Counted from the stretch's first letter, positions 11,771 to 25,110 are shown. The stretch is 64,000 nucleotides of DNA from Gibbula magus (GCA_936450465.1 OW388293.1:24763860-24827859); one strand, 5' to 3'. Notes: generated by a model from the sequence alone, not told the origin. Numbers and translations are program-made.

Positions 11771-14700
11771 ATGAAACGATGTATTCAGCGAAACCTGTTG
11801 TTCATTGCAACATCCACAGCCGTCGTGCTTGGGTGTACGTTTGGGCTAACTTTCCGTCTCTTGGAACCAAATCCGGAAACCATTTATTTGGTGGGTTTCC
11901 CGGGAGAAATCCTGATGCGAATGCTGAAAATGATGATAATTCCTATCATTGTTGCTAGTATGATAACAGGTGAGTGGAGAATACAACAATAATTGATATG
12001 ATTAAATAACTGCATGGATCAAGTCAGGCATGATCACAAGGTTGCCTATAGATACTATGGGCATAACGAGCAATAACTCTAGGACTATAGCGAATCGAAA
12101 TAATCTGATTACGCTTTAAAAAGTTAAATTACAATGTAAGACACGATTGTGATTTATTCACATGATGTATTGTTTGACAAGACTTAGGCAAACATTGAAA
12201 TGAATGTTGAGTTGAAGCAAAACTGTATTTGATAGAATAACACGTCTTGATAAGAACAATCAGTAGGAAAATAATATTTATCATACAATGGATGGTGTTC
12301 TCGGCAGGATAAAGGCAACGGATATTTTCGGTATCCGTTGGAGTCATTTAAGGATTGTTTTACATGTTTTGTGCCTCTATCGAAGTATAACAGCAACAAA
12401 TTGTATAACATCGCGTAGCGTAGCGGAGCGATGTTATACAAAATTTGTTGCTGTTATACTTCGATAGAGGCACAAAACATGTAAAACAATCCTTATAATT
12501 ACAAAATCAACAGGTTTTTCTTTAAATATTTACACAAATCTAATATATTTGTAATTTATCACGAGAAACAGCAGCGTGTTACACGCAATGATACACGGCT
12601 GAATCAAAATTTAGGAATCCTTCATCTAAAACGGCAGAAGATTTAATTTCGTTTTCCCCAACATTCACATACATACAATCAGAGTTCGTTTACTCTACAT
12701 TCCGGATTTTTAGATTAACCCTCATTAGCATATCACGCAACGTTCAAACATGGCTACTGTTAGTGAAGCGCTGTGAGTGAACACGCTTGAGGACTTGTAT
12801 CTATCAAAATTAAGTGTTCCCGGTGAAGTTAATTGTCTCATTCGGAAAGGAAATGTATATTCCAGTTATCGGTGTAGGTGTGAAGACGAAATGACATATG
12901 TATTTCATAGTTTGCATCAAAACGTTACGCTCAGTTGTAAGAACCGGCTGACCCGACCGTTTGTTCGAATGGATTGTGACGTCACAAGGTACGAATGCAC
13001 GAGGTATGGTTGCACATTTTATCTGCATTCATCGAGAAATGGCAGCAGGTTTTTAAGAGCTCTCGTCCAATCAGAAACGCGGAAATTAGTGTAACAAAAT
13101 CATTTTGTAATTATATACGGATAAAGATGCAAATTACAGAGGTCAAGTGACGGAACTTCTTTTGAAAATGACGTCACAAGCATTAACATTTCGAACGCCT
13201 GTAATAACCGAAACAGTTGTAATAGCGTAATAGCTTCATGTAAATAGAAATACTTCAGTCTTCATTTAATATAGATCTACATTAATTTGAGAAATGACAA
13301 AACAAACATAGTGCAATGTATATTACGGAAACAATTATTATGATCAAGCAGTGCAAAAACATGTTCATCGCGAGTCGAAAACTACAGAGTAAACACTTTA
13401 TAAATACTCACAGGTAACAAAGGCAGTTTGAGTTACATATGCATTTATCGAACGTTAATCTTCACTTTTCCATAATGTGACTTTTGTAAAGGAGATTTTA
13501 GAATTCGCTGCCTAACATTCAGTTTAGCTCTCCGTGTGATGTGTGCGTCGCCATTTGCAACCGGGCGGAAGGGAAGCAACTCTCGCCCCTTCAAGATGGA
13601 CTCCCCTACACTCATGATGACACGAAAGGACGCGAGTTCGAATTCGCTGTCCTCACCTTAATTATTTTTCATTTGAAAAACGTATTTTAAAACGTATTAA
13701 AACATTGAAAATTAAGATCATGCCAAAAATAACAATTATTTTCACTGAAAGCATAATTTAGGAGGCGTTATTTTGTGTCATTTTACTGTGAGAATAGCAC
13801 GCAGTTCATTTGCATATATCAATACGCGTATTTACAGTAAAGTTCAACTTTGAAATTAATGTTGTCATGCTGTTTTGCACAAAATGAATGAAGAATGACA
13901 TTGTATGATAAAGAAGTTATCATGCTCGTGTGTTTTGGGATGGTAAATATCCTGCATTAGGAATAAACACAATGTATTTAGCTCGCCAAGGCTCGCAAAA
14001 TACAATGTTTATTCCTAATGCAGGATATTGACCATCCCAAAACACACTCTCATGATAACCTCTATATATATGGTTATATAATATCAAAACCTATTAAACC
14101 ACTGTAGACCATTGTGAACTGCAAGACAAAAGAAAGAACTCACTTCTGTTGATGTTATCATGTGAATGATTTTCAATTGCAAATATGTCAAGTTTTAGAT
14201 TTTATAATCTAAAACTGAAAAGTACAGGTGTGCAGTCAGCAGTCAAAGAATACTTCTACATGTTATTTTAAAATTCAAACAAAATGAAATTTGCTGCAAA
14301 AAATATTTTTATGATACACAACTGTTCATCGACATATAAGACATATTGTATGTGGAAATTAATAAATGTCCCTGATTCTGCAAACATTTACACACATTTT
14401 AAACATGGGTGGGGCCATGTTGCTGTAAAATTCATTTCTTACTATCTTCATTAAACAAAGATGTCTTGACTAAATTTAACCAGTAACTAATTAATTCGTT
14501 CAAACTACTACTAAGTATTATTATATCGTGCCATAGTAAAATGTATATAATTTCGTTTAAATATGGAATTTATCGAAACCAACTGAGTCGAGTACTTTAT
14601 TTTGCCCGGAAGTTTATTAGAATCATATCGCTAATAAATAATCGATGAGTCAGTGTATGTCAAGCAGATATCGACAAACCAATTTGTTTTCATTAATAAA

Positions 14701-17700
14701 ACATTGTGGTTGTACTTTTTTCAACACATGCATCCAGTTCTTTCGGGTTAGAAGCAAATATCTCATAATCTCCAATAAGCTTTGAAATCGTTTGCAGTCA
14801 TGAGGTAGAAATTGAGTTTAATTTTAGTTTCAACAAAAATGGTATCTGTCATTTGTTCACCATTTATTGCTAACAGGTCTTTCCAATATCGACAACAAGT
14901 CTGCGGGGAAACTTGGAGTTGCAACATTAGGCTTCTATCTTGCAACAACAATTATTGCAACCACCGTCGGTCTCTCGCTGGTGCTAGCCGTTCGTCCAGG
15001 GCACCTCTCACACAAGGAGTCTGCTAACAGTTCACAATCACAAGCAAGTTTATCGAGTCACGTGTCACCGAGAGATGTCTTTCTCGATTTGATCAGGTAA
15101 CCAACAATTCTATTTGACTTCTGAAAGGAGTGTTACCCTTCAGATTGATTCAACATTTGAAGGTAATCAAAGAATATCGACTTTGGAAGAGGATGAAATT
15201 GAAAATGAATTTTTGAATGTGACGCCTGAAAACATCTAAGAAAAATATACCTGCAGCCAAAGCATAATTACAATGTAACATAGACAGAAAATCAAAATAT
15301 TGAGTATGTATAGCCTCTCAGATTACAATATTATTTTTCTACCACTTTCTATGTATAGTTTTCAAATATTCTAAGAGTCAATGGAGACTATAAATGGTGG
15401 TGGCACGTGGTCCTGTGCATAGCTCAGTCAACCACAATCAGTAAAGTTCAGCAACAACGGACGTGGCTCACAGAATGTATGAGTTACCCGCCTCATTGCT
15501 GAATGAAAACTTAGAGTTTGAAGGGTGATTCTCTGCCCCACACTGAGACATGAGTTGAGAGGCTCGTGGTGTCACCTTGGGCAAGGGACTTTTTCGAAAT
15601 GGGCCTCTGCCCACTCAGCAACACAATTGAGTACCTGGTTTGAAAGTGAAGGCAATGTGACAGATAACATTCGAGCGCCTTAATTGGTAGTTCAGGTTGC
15701 ATACTCCAAGGGGAGTTGAGAATGAACAAGGAACGAATTTGGTCCTTATACCAGGGTAATAACATGCGTATCGCTTTGTGCACGGCCCTTTGTTGTGGAT
15801 TTGGCGCGATATGAGTATCCTCATTATTATGATGGTACCCCCGCTAGTATAGTAAAAGAAGTCTGGGTATATAGCGGTCAGCCTGTCCGTCCGTGCGTCC
15901 GTCCGGTTTTTGGTTCGCTCTTAATTCAGAAACCAGTCGTTCAAATTTATGAAACTTGATATGTACAATCACTATGATGTGTACATCTGCCTTTTGTATT
16001 TTTCATACCCTCATTTGCATAATTTATGCAAATTTTCACCTTTATCGACTTCACCAGTCACACTTTTTATTGCACTCATAAGTCAGACACTAATTGTTCA
16101 AATGTCAAATGTTCAAATTGTACGTTACTTGATACATATTATCACCATCATGTGTACATTTGCCTTTTGTATGTTTCAGACTTTCATTTACATAATTTAT
16201 GCAGATTTTCTCAGTTTTTCGACATCGCTATTCACACTTCTGTTTTACTCATAACTTGATACTTATAACCACTGTTGTGTACATCTGTCATTTGTATAAT
16301 TCATACCATAATTTGCATATTTAGACTAACCATTGATGTCATTTGCTGTTTTGAAACATTTTTTCTTTGACCAATGTTAAAAGCGGGGGTATATGAGTGA
16401 GCTGTGCTCACTACTTCTCTTGTTATTATTAATTAAACAATTATATGCGTCCCAATACTTCAGAGAGAAATTTTGTCAAAATTGTAACAATAAAGATTCG
16501 TTCTGTTTCAGAAGCGATTAGGCAAAACCCTAAGCAACTCATTTCTGGTATTCCTTTCGTGTAAGGTATTGACTAATTATTTTCTTAAATAGAAATATTT
16601 TCCCGGAAAATCTGATGCAAGGGACCTTTGAGACGGTTGGCACGATTTACGTCGAAAGTGATGACGAAATCATTGATAGCAGTCCTAATAGTACGAACTC
16701 GTTTGCGATGGGAGATGAAGACAATACAACTCGGAGGGAACTTAAAACCAATCAGGGACTTGTGCGAAAGTTGGAGTATAAATCCGGAACAAACACACTA
16801 GGTAACTAGCCACCATCTATCAGCGTATAAGACTTGTAAATTAAGAGGACTATCTAGCGAGCCAATGTTTTTATTACAATGTAGATATAGGGCCTACTAG
16901 TCTTGAATTTTTTTTCTTATCTTCTTATCAATCTTCTTGTTTGAGCTAAACACAGTTTGTATAAGGTACACGCTCGATCACACGATGGAATGATCAGTTT
17001 TGAGAGCTGTTATCGACACACCAGTTTTGGGTTTGAAGACAGACGGCATCAACCATAAACATGGAAGAACATATACATTCTGAAAAAAATTAAGCATCCC
17101 GTTTTTTTCACCAGCAAATATTGTCTGATAAGAAAGAAGACAATGTGTCAGCGCAAACGTAACCATATAGAATAAGAGAACCATAACCTAACAGTTTGAG
17201 AGAGAAAAATAAATCATATAACGTTTGGCTACATAAGATGTTTGCATTTATAACATTTTGGTATTTGGTCTCCAAAAGCATGTAACGTAAAAACTGAAAA
17301 ATGAAAGTGAATATTGCGGGTTGCTGTAAAGTGAGTATTTCCATTCTTTCAAATAAGCTAGTCAAACTTAAGTATATACCTTATAGTCATAAGTCACTAG
17401 TAGCAGCACTATGAACCTTCAACATCAGAAATTTCCAAAAAAAGGCAATTTCATTTATAGTTGCCTACTGGCGAAATCTGGTCATCGTTAACTGTAATGA
17501 CCCCTCTCCAACAAAAAGAAGAATTCAATTAACGGTTTGAACTTGAAAGAATACAATGCATTAAAAATCGAGAATTACAGATAGAGGCCAATAATTGTTG
17601 AAAAAGAGGATGACATTTCACCAACCAGTCACTTCCATATTTAACATAAAGGATGTTTTGATGTGTGAAAGTCAACATGGTAACAGAAATGATTTGAAAC

Positions 17701-20700
17701 CAAAAGTTTTATTTATATAGTTTAGACAGGATAATAGTTTTTTTTCAAACTGTACTGCACAGTACCTTTACAATTTCAGTCCTAATTTATTAAAATGTCA
17801 ACTTGACTATGTTTAGAAAACTGACCATGTAAACAGGACTCTATGAATGCTTCGGAATGTATTATTCCAATTCTAACTAAATCTATTTTATGTTTCGAAG
17901 GTTTACTTTTCTTCTCTGCTATTTTCGGAGTTTTTCTCGGGCAACTTGGGGAAGCAGGCCAAGAGATGCGTGCCTTCTTCAATGCTTTGAACACCATAGT
18001 CCTGAAGATTGTCAGACTTATAATCTGGTGAGTGGTCGATTCACACAGCTGGCTGTTCTACAACAACATGTATTTAATATATTTGTTAAAATATGGTTCG
18101 ATTTTTTTTATAGTAATAATATTGTTATTTATTAGGGCGAGTTTCTCATCCATTGGCGCCTGACCAAGGCGCTACTGTCGTAACCAGGCGACAGTATGCC
18201 GATTCCACTACATGACACTACCAACACTATTAGCCTGGTCTAACCCAAGCTTATTCGCATGTCGCTAAATCACCACTGATATTATTTTCCATATTCATGC
18301 CACAGACACATTGGACATATACAAGATCTACTGAGAGAGAATGACACACATTATCATATACTTATTTAAAAATACAAATAAATATTTTGCATCTTCCATC
18401 AAGTACCCTGCACAAACCCGTAGTGCAGATAACTTTTTAAATATTTATATCACTCCGCACCTAACACCTTAAACATACGCCCCACGGACTTTGGAAGACA
18501 AAGCAGCGCAGACTCATATGGAAGAAAGAATGAGTGATTCCTGAATTTCCTGTACAATGTAAAGTTCAATTTGGTGCACTGAAATATTGTAATTCAACAC
18601 AGTCCTGTTAATTAGGCCAAGGATTTATATCTATACATTTAAGTCCTCGGTTAAATCAATAACGTGTAGTCCATAACTATGCTTTATCAAGCTTATTTAA
18701 ATACAGCGCACGCTTCAAAACAATGATCAGCAATGATGGTGCAAGGACTTTCTAATTAGACAATCCCTGAGTTCGATCCATAACAGCGAGCGCTTATAAT
18801 CGCTTATTGATCGCTCAATGTAGCGCTCAAGTAGCGCTCATTCTCTCTTGAACGACACAGTGCAAATTCCTCGAAGTTTGCTCGCCTTGCTACGTAGCGC
18901 TACATCATAGCGTTCAAGAGAGGTTTAAAAGTATTCGCTAATTGAGCGATTACTTTGAAACCTATCTTGAACACGGTCCTGGTTGGTGTAAGTCCGTACT
19001 AGTCGCCGTGCAATATATCTTAGAGGTTCCTCTGTTCAGATTGTCTCTCTTCTATTTGGGCTATATATCCGTTTCTAGCAAACACCCTAGCTGCGGGACG
19101 TGTTCCACATGTCATATCCCTACTATATATATACCTACAATTCAATGACATCTCATCTTACATCGACTATAGAGATTTATTTTACAAACGCTTCCAGCAA
19201 AACTGACCTCGCACTACATCGACTACATCGACCGAGATACTTCATAGATCTTAGTTTTTGCCTGTAAAGGGTCTGTCTATTTAACATATTTTCTTCGAAT
19301 ATGTCTGATATAAATACCACAGATAATTAATTTAGTTTTTGTTTTTGATTTCGTATCATTTATTTATAAGCAGGTTTATGTTCAATAGTTTTCACAAATT
19401 CAAGTAACACAAGTTTAACGCACGCGTCTGTTTCCAAAGATTGCATTATGACGTATCATTGATAAATATCACCTTTATAATGGCGTCTCTGATTGCACAA
19501 CTTATTTCCATTTCAACCAATCAGGATTAATTATGTCTAGCCGAGAATTTAGCCTTGATAGAACAGAGGTTAGGATAGAAAATCTGTGGGAAGAGAATGC
19601 CTCAAATCAAACAACTTGAGCTTCACGTTATGATGCTGTCATAATGGCTATTGGGATAAGACCATATCAATTATGCATTTTATTTTAGAATATAATACCT
19701 TCGGGTGGAATAGGCAAATCATTTTTAAAGGGGCAGTAGCACGTTTTTTTGCTCAAATACGTCGATGAAATGTATTTGAAAAGTAATGTCACCAATAGTA
19801 AAAAATACTTTTCTCTAAAATCAAGTTAAAATTGAGTGTACATGGCTCGGTAAATCCATATTTTTGTAATTCGAAATAATAAAAAAAAATTCACATTAAA
19901 ATGACCGTCATGCAATTTCTTCTTTAAACGCAACATCGTTATTGTGTTACCTTATAAAGTAAATTTAAATGACTTAAACTATCATTATAAATGGGGCATT
20001 TGAACAAATAAATTTACAAAAAAACCTGCTACAGCCCCTTTAAAGCATGCAATTATATGCAAGCTATATATCATTTAATTGAGCTGTTATATGCATATTG
20101 CTTACAAATGACATGTAAGTGAATACCCATTTATTTAATAAAAACATATTTTAGAATGATGTCGTCGGGTCAGATTGATCAAATGTATAAATGTGCAAAT
20201 TTATATAAAACCTTATACGGGCATAAATGCAATATTTATTATTAGTATTTTCCCGTAGAAGATATTGCATTTGAATTAGTCTTACACTCAGACAATGAAA
20301 AAAGTATTTATTCTGAAAATATCACCATTTTATTAAATATTGAAAAGGAGACTGTAAGAAATGGAATTTCATTTTTTTATTTTAAAAAAAGGCTCCTTTT
20401 CAAAAAAAAAATTTCTTCTTTTTTTTTTGTTTTTTGTTTTTTTGTTTTTTTTTTGCTTACAGTCTAGACTACATTTGAATGTAAACCGTATAGCCGCATT
20501 TACAACGCAACGACAGAAACAAAAGGAAATGTCATAGTATTGTCCATGTCATTCCGTCACCACGACAGAGTGACATTTTGGAACAGGGCCTCAAGTGAAA
20601 ACTATTTATTATATGACGAGCAATGACCTACTGGGATTTATCAGTGAAATAACTGTCTATCAAGCTCCAATGAAAATACCTTGTTTTCACTGTGACCAGT

Positions 20701-23700
20701 GACTGATATAATTTGACGTCATTTATAAAACAATGGTCTGACGTAGCGAATGTTCTTATGACTTTTACATTGTTACTGAGGTGACGGAGTGTTCCAAGCG
20801 GTCGCTTAACACTAAACCGATCCTGTAATGGCATAATTACATCATATAATAAATAGAATATATGTCAATTCTTGACAAATGTCATGTCAAAAAGCACCAC
20901 TCGTGAAAATATAAACTTTCTACCACATTCGATGAGATAAACATGGTATTAGTCAAGAAAAAACAGATAACTTCTATGTACTTAAAAAATGTTATAAACA
21001 ATTTGAGCAACTTTATACAGGTATTCTCCCGTCGGAATTCTGTTCCTGTTGACGTCCCGCCTGATGAAGATAGACGACCTGGGTACCGTGGTGCACAGAC
21101 TTGGGGCGTATCTCGTTACGTACATACTTGCTCTGGGTATACACACGTGCATTGTGCTGCCGGGCCTATATCTGATCCTCACACGACGCAACCCCCTCAG
21201 AATAGCTAAGGGCGCAATGCAAGTCATTGTGACAGCTGCTGGAACTGCATCCAGGTACCGTATTTCTCTTACAAGTCGTGCTTAACAGAGTTAATCCTGG
21301 CTCCAGGACTCCTATAAGTTGTAATGATCAAACAGTTAGACTTTGAAAATAATACTTATTCTTAAAATATCACCATTGTAAAGGAGGCCCTGGGAAATGT
21401 GGTTTTCAATTCAGAATTTTTTCAATATTTCATAAAATGATGATATTTTAAGAATACATTTTTTAGTGTGTAAGTGTTAGACTAAAGCTTTAACCGGGTC
21501 TTTGACGGGCATTTAGAAGTGGTAGACATTAGAACAGGAATATTTTCTGGATAACAACTTCTTTATTGTGAAAATACACGACCTTTCGGAGTGTATACTC
21601 ACTACTTCATGTATATACTCCGAAACGTCGTGTATTTTCACATTAAAGAAGTTGTTATCCAGAAAATCTTCCTGTTCTGAGCTGTAACCTCTATTGAATT
21701 TAAAGATATCAAATTGGATCAATTACCACGCAGTGGTCGGAGTAGTCGCAGTGGTCGCCGTTTCATTCATGTGATCTTCACTTTCTATGTAGCTTTCATA
21801 CGTGACCAACTAACACATGCCCGTATACACATTTAAAAAAAAAATTAAGATTAACTCGATTTGCATAATTATAACCAAATGCCGAATATATGATAATTAC
21901 TAGTTTTCAGTGAAAATTGTGCAATGAACTTTTACATGTGAAGAAACCTAAATTAATAATTACACGTCTCATTTGCATGCACAGTAGTTGTATGGCCTTA
22001 GCTATCAATTCACGATTACTATCTACAAATTGACGAGCCGTGAGTTTTCAACTGTGATTGTCAGTGTCCTGAATCGATTTGCACCATTATATAGACTATA
22101 TAACGTCTACATAATATGTGACTCAATCAATACACTGGACATCTCTTTAAACTACATGTAACCGTACATTGCTGAAGAGGCTATCCCAGTAATAACATGG
22201 TTCATAGTCTTGTTGCTGCCTTTGGTACTTTGTCTACTATACAATTTACTTTGTGGGGTGAAGGACGTTTTTGTAAGGCATTGACTTTCTCTACTCTAAA
22301 ACAACGGACAGTCCAGGCTCTTTTCAAAGCCACTGTTCTGGGTACTGTCCTCAACATAAAAAGTCGTAGACTAGTAATAAAAACAATAGACCGCCCTTAA
22401 AAGGATGTTATGTAATGAGTAAAGGATGTATCCAAATGTACATTCAACAACGTTCGGTGAATGCTTGAAAGAGAGTTGCTTAATAATATTCTTATTGACA
22501 CAAACGTATATAAAAGAACAACAAATAGTATTTGAAGCGCTCATAAAATGATCGTCAGTGCCTGCGTTTGATCGCAATGTGAACTAAATGAATTCATTTG
22601 AGTCACTGTTTCGAGTGTAAAATTTAGGTTTAAATCAAAGTTGATGGTTGTATACAAGGTTAAAAATACAAATTTGAATATTTCTAGTTGTTCCTTACTG
22701 TCCATGCCTGTATGCTTACTGTACATTTGTTGTGAACGTTCACTTGGTGTTATGCTGTCCTTTTAATACTGAACACCAAGAAAGAAAACAGCAACTCCAA
22801 TCTATTCACGTGTTTTGGTAGTCACGTGTCACAGCAAGCGTCTATATATTGTACAAATGGTATTTAAATATGAATATATCAAAACGATACGGAAACGTTC
22901 GAATTCTGAAGGACAACAAGATACTGAATGTTTACTACTGGTGCATTTGGCAAATACTAGGAGCGAGTTTAGTCCATGATCACTGGTAATATCTTTGGAA
23001 ATCGGCTCCAAAGGTCTCGGTTCGAGGAGTGCCAGGGCGTTTGAGACAAAGAGGACAAGAGACGCCCTCTCAGCGATCCATGACTGTGGGTTTCAGCCTA
23101 TCTAGCTCCGTCATACTTTTATCTGTTTCCAAATCTGAACAAAATCTCTTTGAAGTAGGCATTTCGATTCTGACGACGATGTCATTGCCGCCATGGAATG
23201 TTTTAGACGTCCAATACAGAGAAGTGCTGTAAAAATGTTCCAACACTGGCAGGGGAGTGTATCACATTGCAGTATGATTGTGTTGAAAAATAAAATGTTT
23301 TATTTAGATTGCCTTTTATATTTATTTATGAGAACACTGCTTATCGATTACCAATCAGTGTTGTTCTACATACATTTTAGTAGATTAGGTGGCATTCTAA
23401 AGTTGGTGATATTGAGATGACAAATAGTTGTGAAAATGCAATAGGTCTATCATCCATAAACATTCATTTGTCATCATTCTTATACACTTTCTTATCTATA
23501 AACGTATGTACTTGAATCCAAAGCTCTGCGACACTGCCTGTGACGATACGATGCTGCGAGGAGAAGTTGAAATTGGACAAAACAGTGACAAGATTTGTCC
23601 TGCCCATCGGTGCAACAATCAACATGGACGGCACCGCCATCTACCTGGTCATCTCATCCATCTTCATAGCCCAGATGAACAACATATCGGTCACATTTGC

Positions 23701-24722
23701 TGAAGGCATTATCTTATGGTAACTTAGGCATAACGCAGTTAAACAATAAGGAAGATTCTCGATAATAGCAGATGCAGGTGGAACGATTGATCTCTTAACA
23801 TATTTGACAGATCACAGACGTTTCTTTTATGTTTTACTCTAAAACTTTAATTGGTGAAAATCAAACAAAAGTTGGTTGGCACTGCTTCAGTAATCTCTCC
23901 ACTGCGTATAGGCGACATCTCGACTTTTGAAGAATAAAGAAGTTCTATATCCATGATGCCGTCTTCATTCTAAATAAAAGTAACATGAACTTTGGCGAAA
24001 ACTCTCCCCAGGGAGACCTTTCAAACTCAAACGCAAACTCGGTGGTACAAGAGAAACAGTTTTGAATTTTGAGTTTTGAGGGTAAAACGTGGTTCTGATA
24101 ATATCTGCAATCTTTAGTCGAGCCAAGTATACACGGCCCGCCTCGCTGGCGAGCTATACTCATTATGACGTGTACCTTGCCATCACCAAGTAAAAAATGA
24201 AAACATTGTGCTTATTATCCCTATCGACATAATATTGCATTGAAAAGAAATATTTTTCGATAATTTTGGCATTTTCATAAATGAACATTTCATAATACCT
24301 GATATACCAAACCCTATTAAGTAATAGTCGTCTTGTTTAGTCTGTGCGCAGTACTGGGCAGTATTGGGGCTGCAGGGATACCAAACGCCGGCGTTGTTGT
24401 ACTGCTGATGACGCTGTCGGTGATGTCACTGCCAAGTGATGACATTCTGATCTTTCTCGCCATTGACGATCTTCTGTGAGTAAAGTATCCTAAATTTGAA
24501 TAATTAACAATATTTGGATTTAATTGCACAGTTTATAAATATATTGTTAACATGATTTTCCTTTGTTCAAATTTAAGCGGAAGATTCCGAATAATCCCGA
24601 ACGTGTACGGAGACTGTATAGCTACGGGGATCATGACCCACTTCTTCACTTCCGGGTCACGGGGAGCCTATGACGTCAAAAACGAAGAAAATGACCCCAT
24701 CAATGGCATTGAAACTGTCTGA
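11771..24722 (+). CDS. SLC1-family (excitatory amino acid transporter-like) carrier, 8 coding exons
   Basis: Exons: 11771-11969, 14877-15096, 16593-16801, 17901-18027, 21021-21254, 23524-23718, 24341-24475, 24578-24722. All introns are GT-AG, phases agree and the sum is 1464 nt (487 residues). This is a sodium-coupled dicarboxylate/neutral amino acid carrier of the plasma membrane. Family marks: FPGE.LMRMLKM in TM2, [11 protein letters not shown] before the large extracellular loop with N-S-S, N-S-T and N-T-T sequons, HP1 SSSATLP (329-335), NMDGT in TM7 (363-367), SIGAAGIP in HP2 (402-409), and R444, N448 and D452 in TM8. Oddities: the conserved Asp three residues before the TM8 Arg is Gly441, and the Glu after NMDGTALY in true EAATs is Leu371. 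The cytosolic N-terminus is only about six residues. The frame is intact, so I call it a functional but atypical paralogue. Whether it still carries glutamate is doubtful. Confidence 0.93.
12350..12494. repeat. Long near-perfect palindrome in SLC1 intron 1
   Basis: The left arm starts AAGGATTGTTTTACATGTTT and the right arm ends with its complement. About 60 bp pair on each side of a short GC-rich centre (GCGTAGCGTAGCGGAGCG). It can form a very stable hairpin in the pre-mRNA. No open frame of interest. Confidence 0.9.
13916..14059. repeat. Long foldback in SLC1 intron 1
   Basis: The arms begin GTTATCATGCTCGTGTGTTT and end AAACACACTCTCATGATAAC, pairing through ATCCTGCATTAGGAATAAAC and ACAATGTATTT around a centre of about 15 bases. 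There are a few mismatches and one small offset. Confidence 0.88.
15385..15835 (+). mobile_element. SINE-like element in SLC1 intron 2
   Basis: The segment contains the line CCTTGGGCAAGGGACTTTTT, then CCCACTCAGCAACA and AATTGAGTACCTGG. This block layout is familiar from invertebrate and deuterostome SINE tails (CCTTGGGCAAGGCAC ... CCACTCAGC ... GGGTACCTGG). Upstream, TAGCTCAGT resembles a tRNA A box. Antisense open frames here are by-products. Family name not assigned. Confidence 0.55.
15836..16425. repeat. Element with three diverged 125-bp internal repeats
   Basis: The ends carry inverted ACCCCCGC (15838) and GCGGGGGT (16383) motifs. The left part has stacked GTCCGTCC units. The body holds three copies of TGTGTACATCTGCCTTTTGT, CATTTGCATAATTTATGCA and CGACTTC..CACAC. 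The right tail GTGAGCTGTGCTCAC is shared in reverse with 52587-52625. Open frames are repeat artefacts. Confidence 0.6.
18775..18978. mobile_element. MITE copy 1 (AGCGCT-rich), in SLC1 intron 4
   Basis: It is built of CATAACAGCGAGCGCTTATA, TGATCGCTCAATGTAGCGCT, GTAGCGCT and TTGAACACGGTCCTG. The same blocks occur in reverse order and complement at 35146-35372, so the two are opposite-orientation copies of one non-autonomous element. Many internal AGCGCT palindromes make it foldable. Confidence 0.75.
19729..20039. mobile_element. MITE with TTAA target duplication, copy 1
   Basis: The left end AGGGGCAGTAGCACG and the right-end complement AGGGGCTGTAGCAGG are terminal inverted repeats. TTAA lies directly outside both (19725-19728 and 20040-20043). 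TTAA duplication is the hallmark of piggyBac-superfamily transposition. The interior is non-coding. Confidence 0.75.
20278..20470. repeat. MITE-like repeat, second copy, with poly-A/poly-T core
   Basis: GAAAATATCACCATTTTATT and GAAAAGGAGACTGTAAGAAA match the complement of 11300-11400. The centre is a foldable A-run/T-run (20382-20455). Confidence 0.65.
20515..20955. repeat. Repeat related to the interior of the 44127-44705 MITE
   Basis: GGGATTTATCAGTGAAATAA, CTGTCTATCAAGCT and AGTGACTGATATAATTTGA also occur at 44538-44622. The right-hand CACTCGTGAAAATATAAAC ... TTCGATGAGATAAACAT block recurs at 31625-31680. These are fragments of one longer family. Confidence 0.6.
21338..21490. repeat. MITE-like repeat, third copy, palindromic form
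   Basis: AATACTTATTCTTAAAATATCACC and its diverged complement flank GGAGGCCCTGGGAAATG. Related to the copies at 11238 and 20278. Confidence 0.55.
21531..21679. mobile_element. Palindromic (foldback) element, SLC1 intron 5
   Basis: The arms start AGAACAGGAATATTTTCTGG and end in CCAGAAAATCTTCCTGTTCT, pairing through ATAACAACTTCTTTA and GTGAAAATACACGAC. Upstream GTCTTTGACGGGCATTTAGA is shared with the copy at 57561-57685. Near-identical AGCTTTAACC (21486) and AGCTGTAACC (21680) flank the whole and may be a target duplication. Single-arm relatives lie at 23929, 37276, 38106 and 62299. Confidence 0.75.
23929..23970 (-). repeat. Single-arm copy of the ACAACTTCTTTATT element
   Basis: In complement it reads GAATGAAGAC, then a GGATATAGAACTTCTTTATT line. 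It matches the copy at 62299-62340 and the arms of the palindromic elements. Confidence 0.55.
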
Positions 24723-25110
24723 TGTTGAGTCATGTCTAATGTGGGGATTTGGATTGTGGGGAAATATGTCAGTAATCCAAGTAACACGTGGTTATCAGTA
24801 GTGAAAATACATTCTCCCTCCGACCATATATAACCATTAACTAGAAATTCGATTTTCTTGTTCACGTATTGCTTATTAAGTGAATAATGTTTTATTTCTT
24901 CTTCAGACATTGATCAACTTAATAATTCAAAATGTATTCCTGTATAATTTACCAATTATATTGGTTTTTGTTTCTTTTCATTATGAACACTTATACATTT
25001 ATATGGTTTATGTTATTTTGACAGTAACATATATAGGTTTTGTTATTTGATAACACTGGAAAGTGAGTTTACGGATTGTTATGAAACGGTGTAGAAACAG
25101 CGCACATTTC

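Noticed and set aside
12777..13094. 105-residue Cys-containing open frame in SLC1 intron 1
   Set aside because: It starts at a non-ATG codon, lies between two foldbacks in repeat-like DNA, has no recognisable domain and breaks the transporter frame.
15511..15824. Minus-strand open frames in SLC1 intron 2
   Set aside because: They lie on a SINE-like element and have no protein family signature.
22197..22400. Open frame with a vaguely transporter-like line (VAAFGTLST) as an extra SLC1 exon
   Set aside because: Exons 5 and 6 already join exactly (SSS then ATLP) in phase 2. An insertion here would break the HP1 hairpin, and splice signals are poor.
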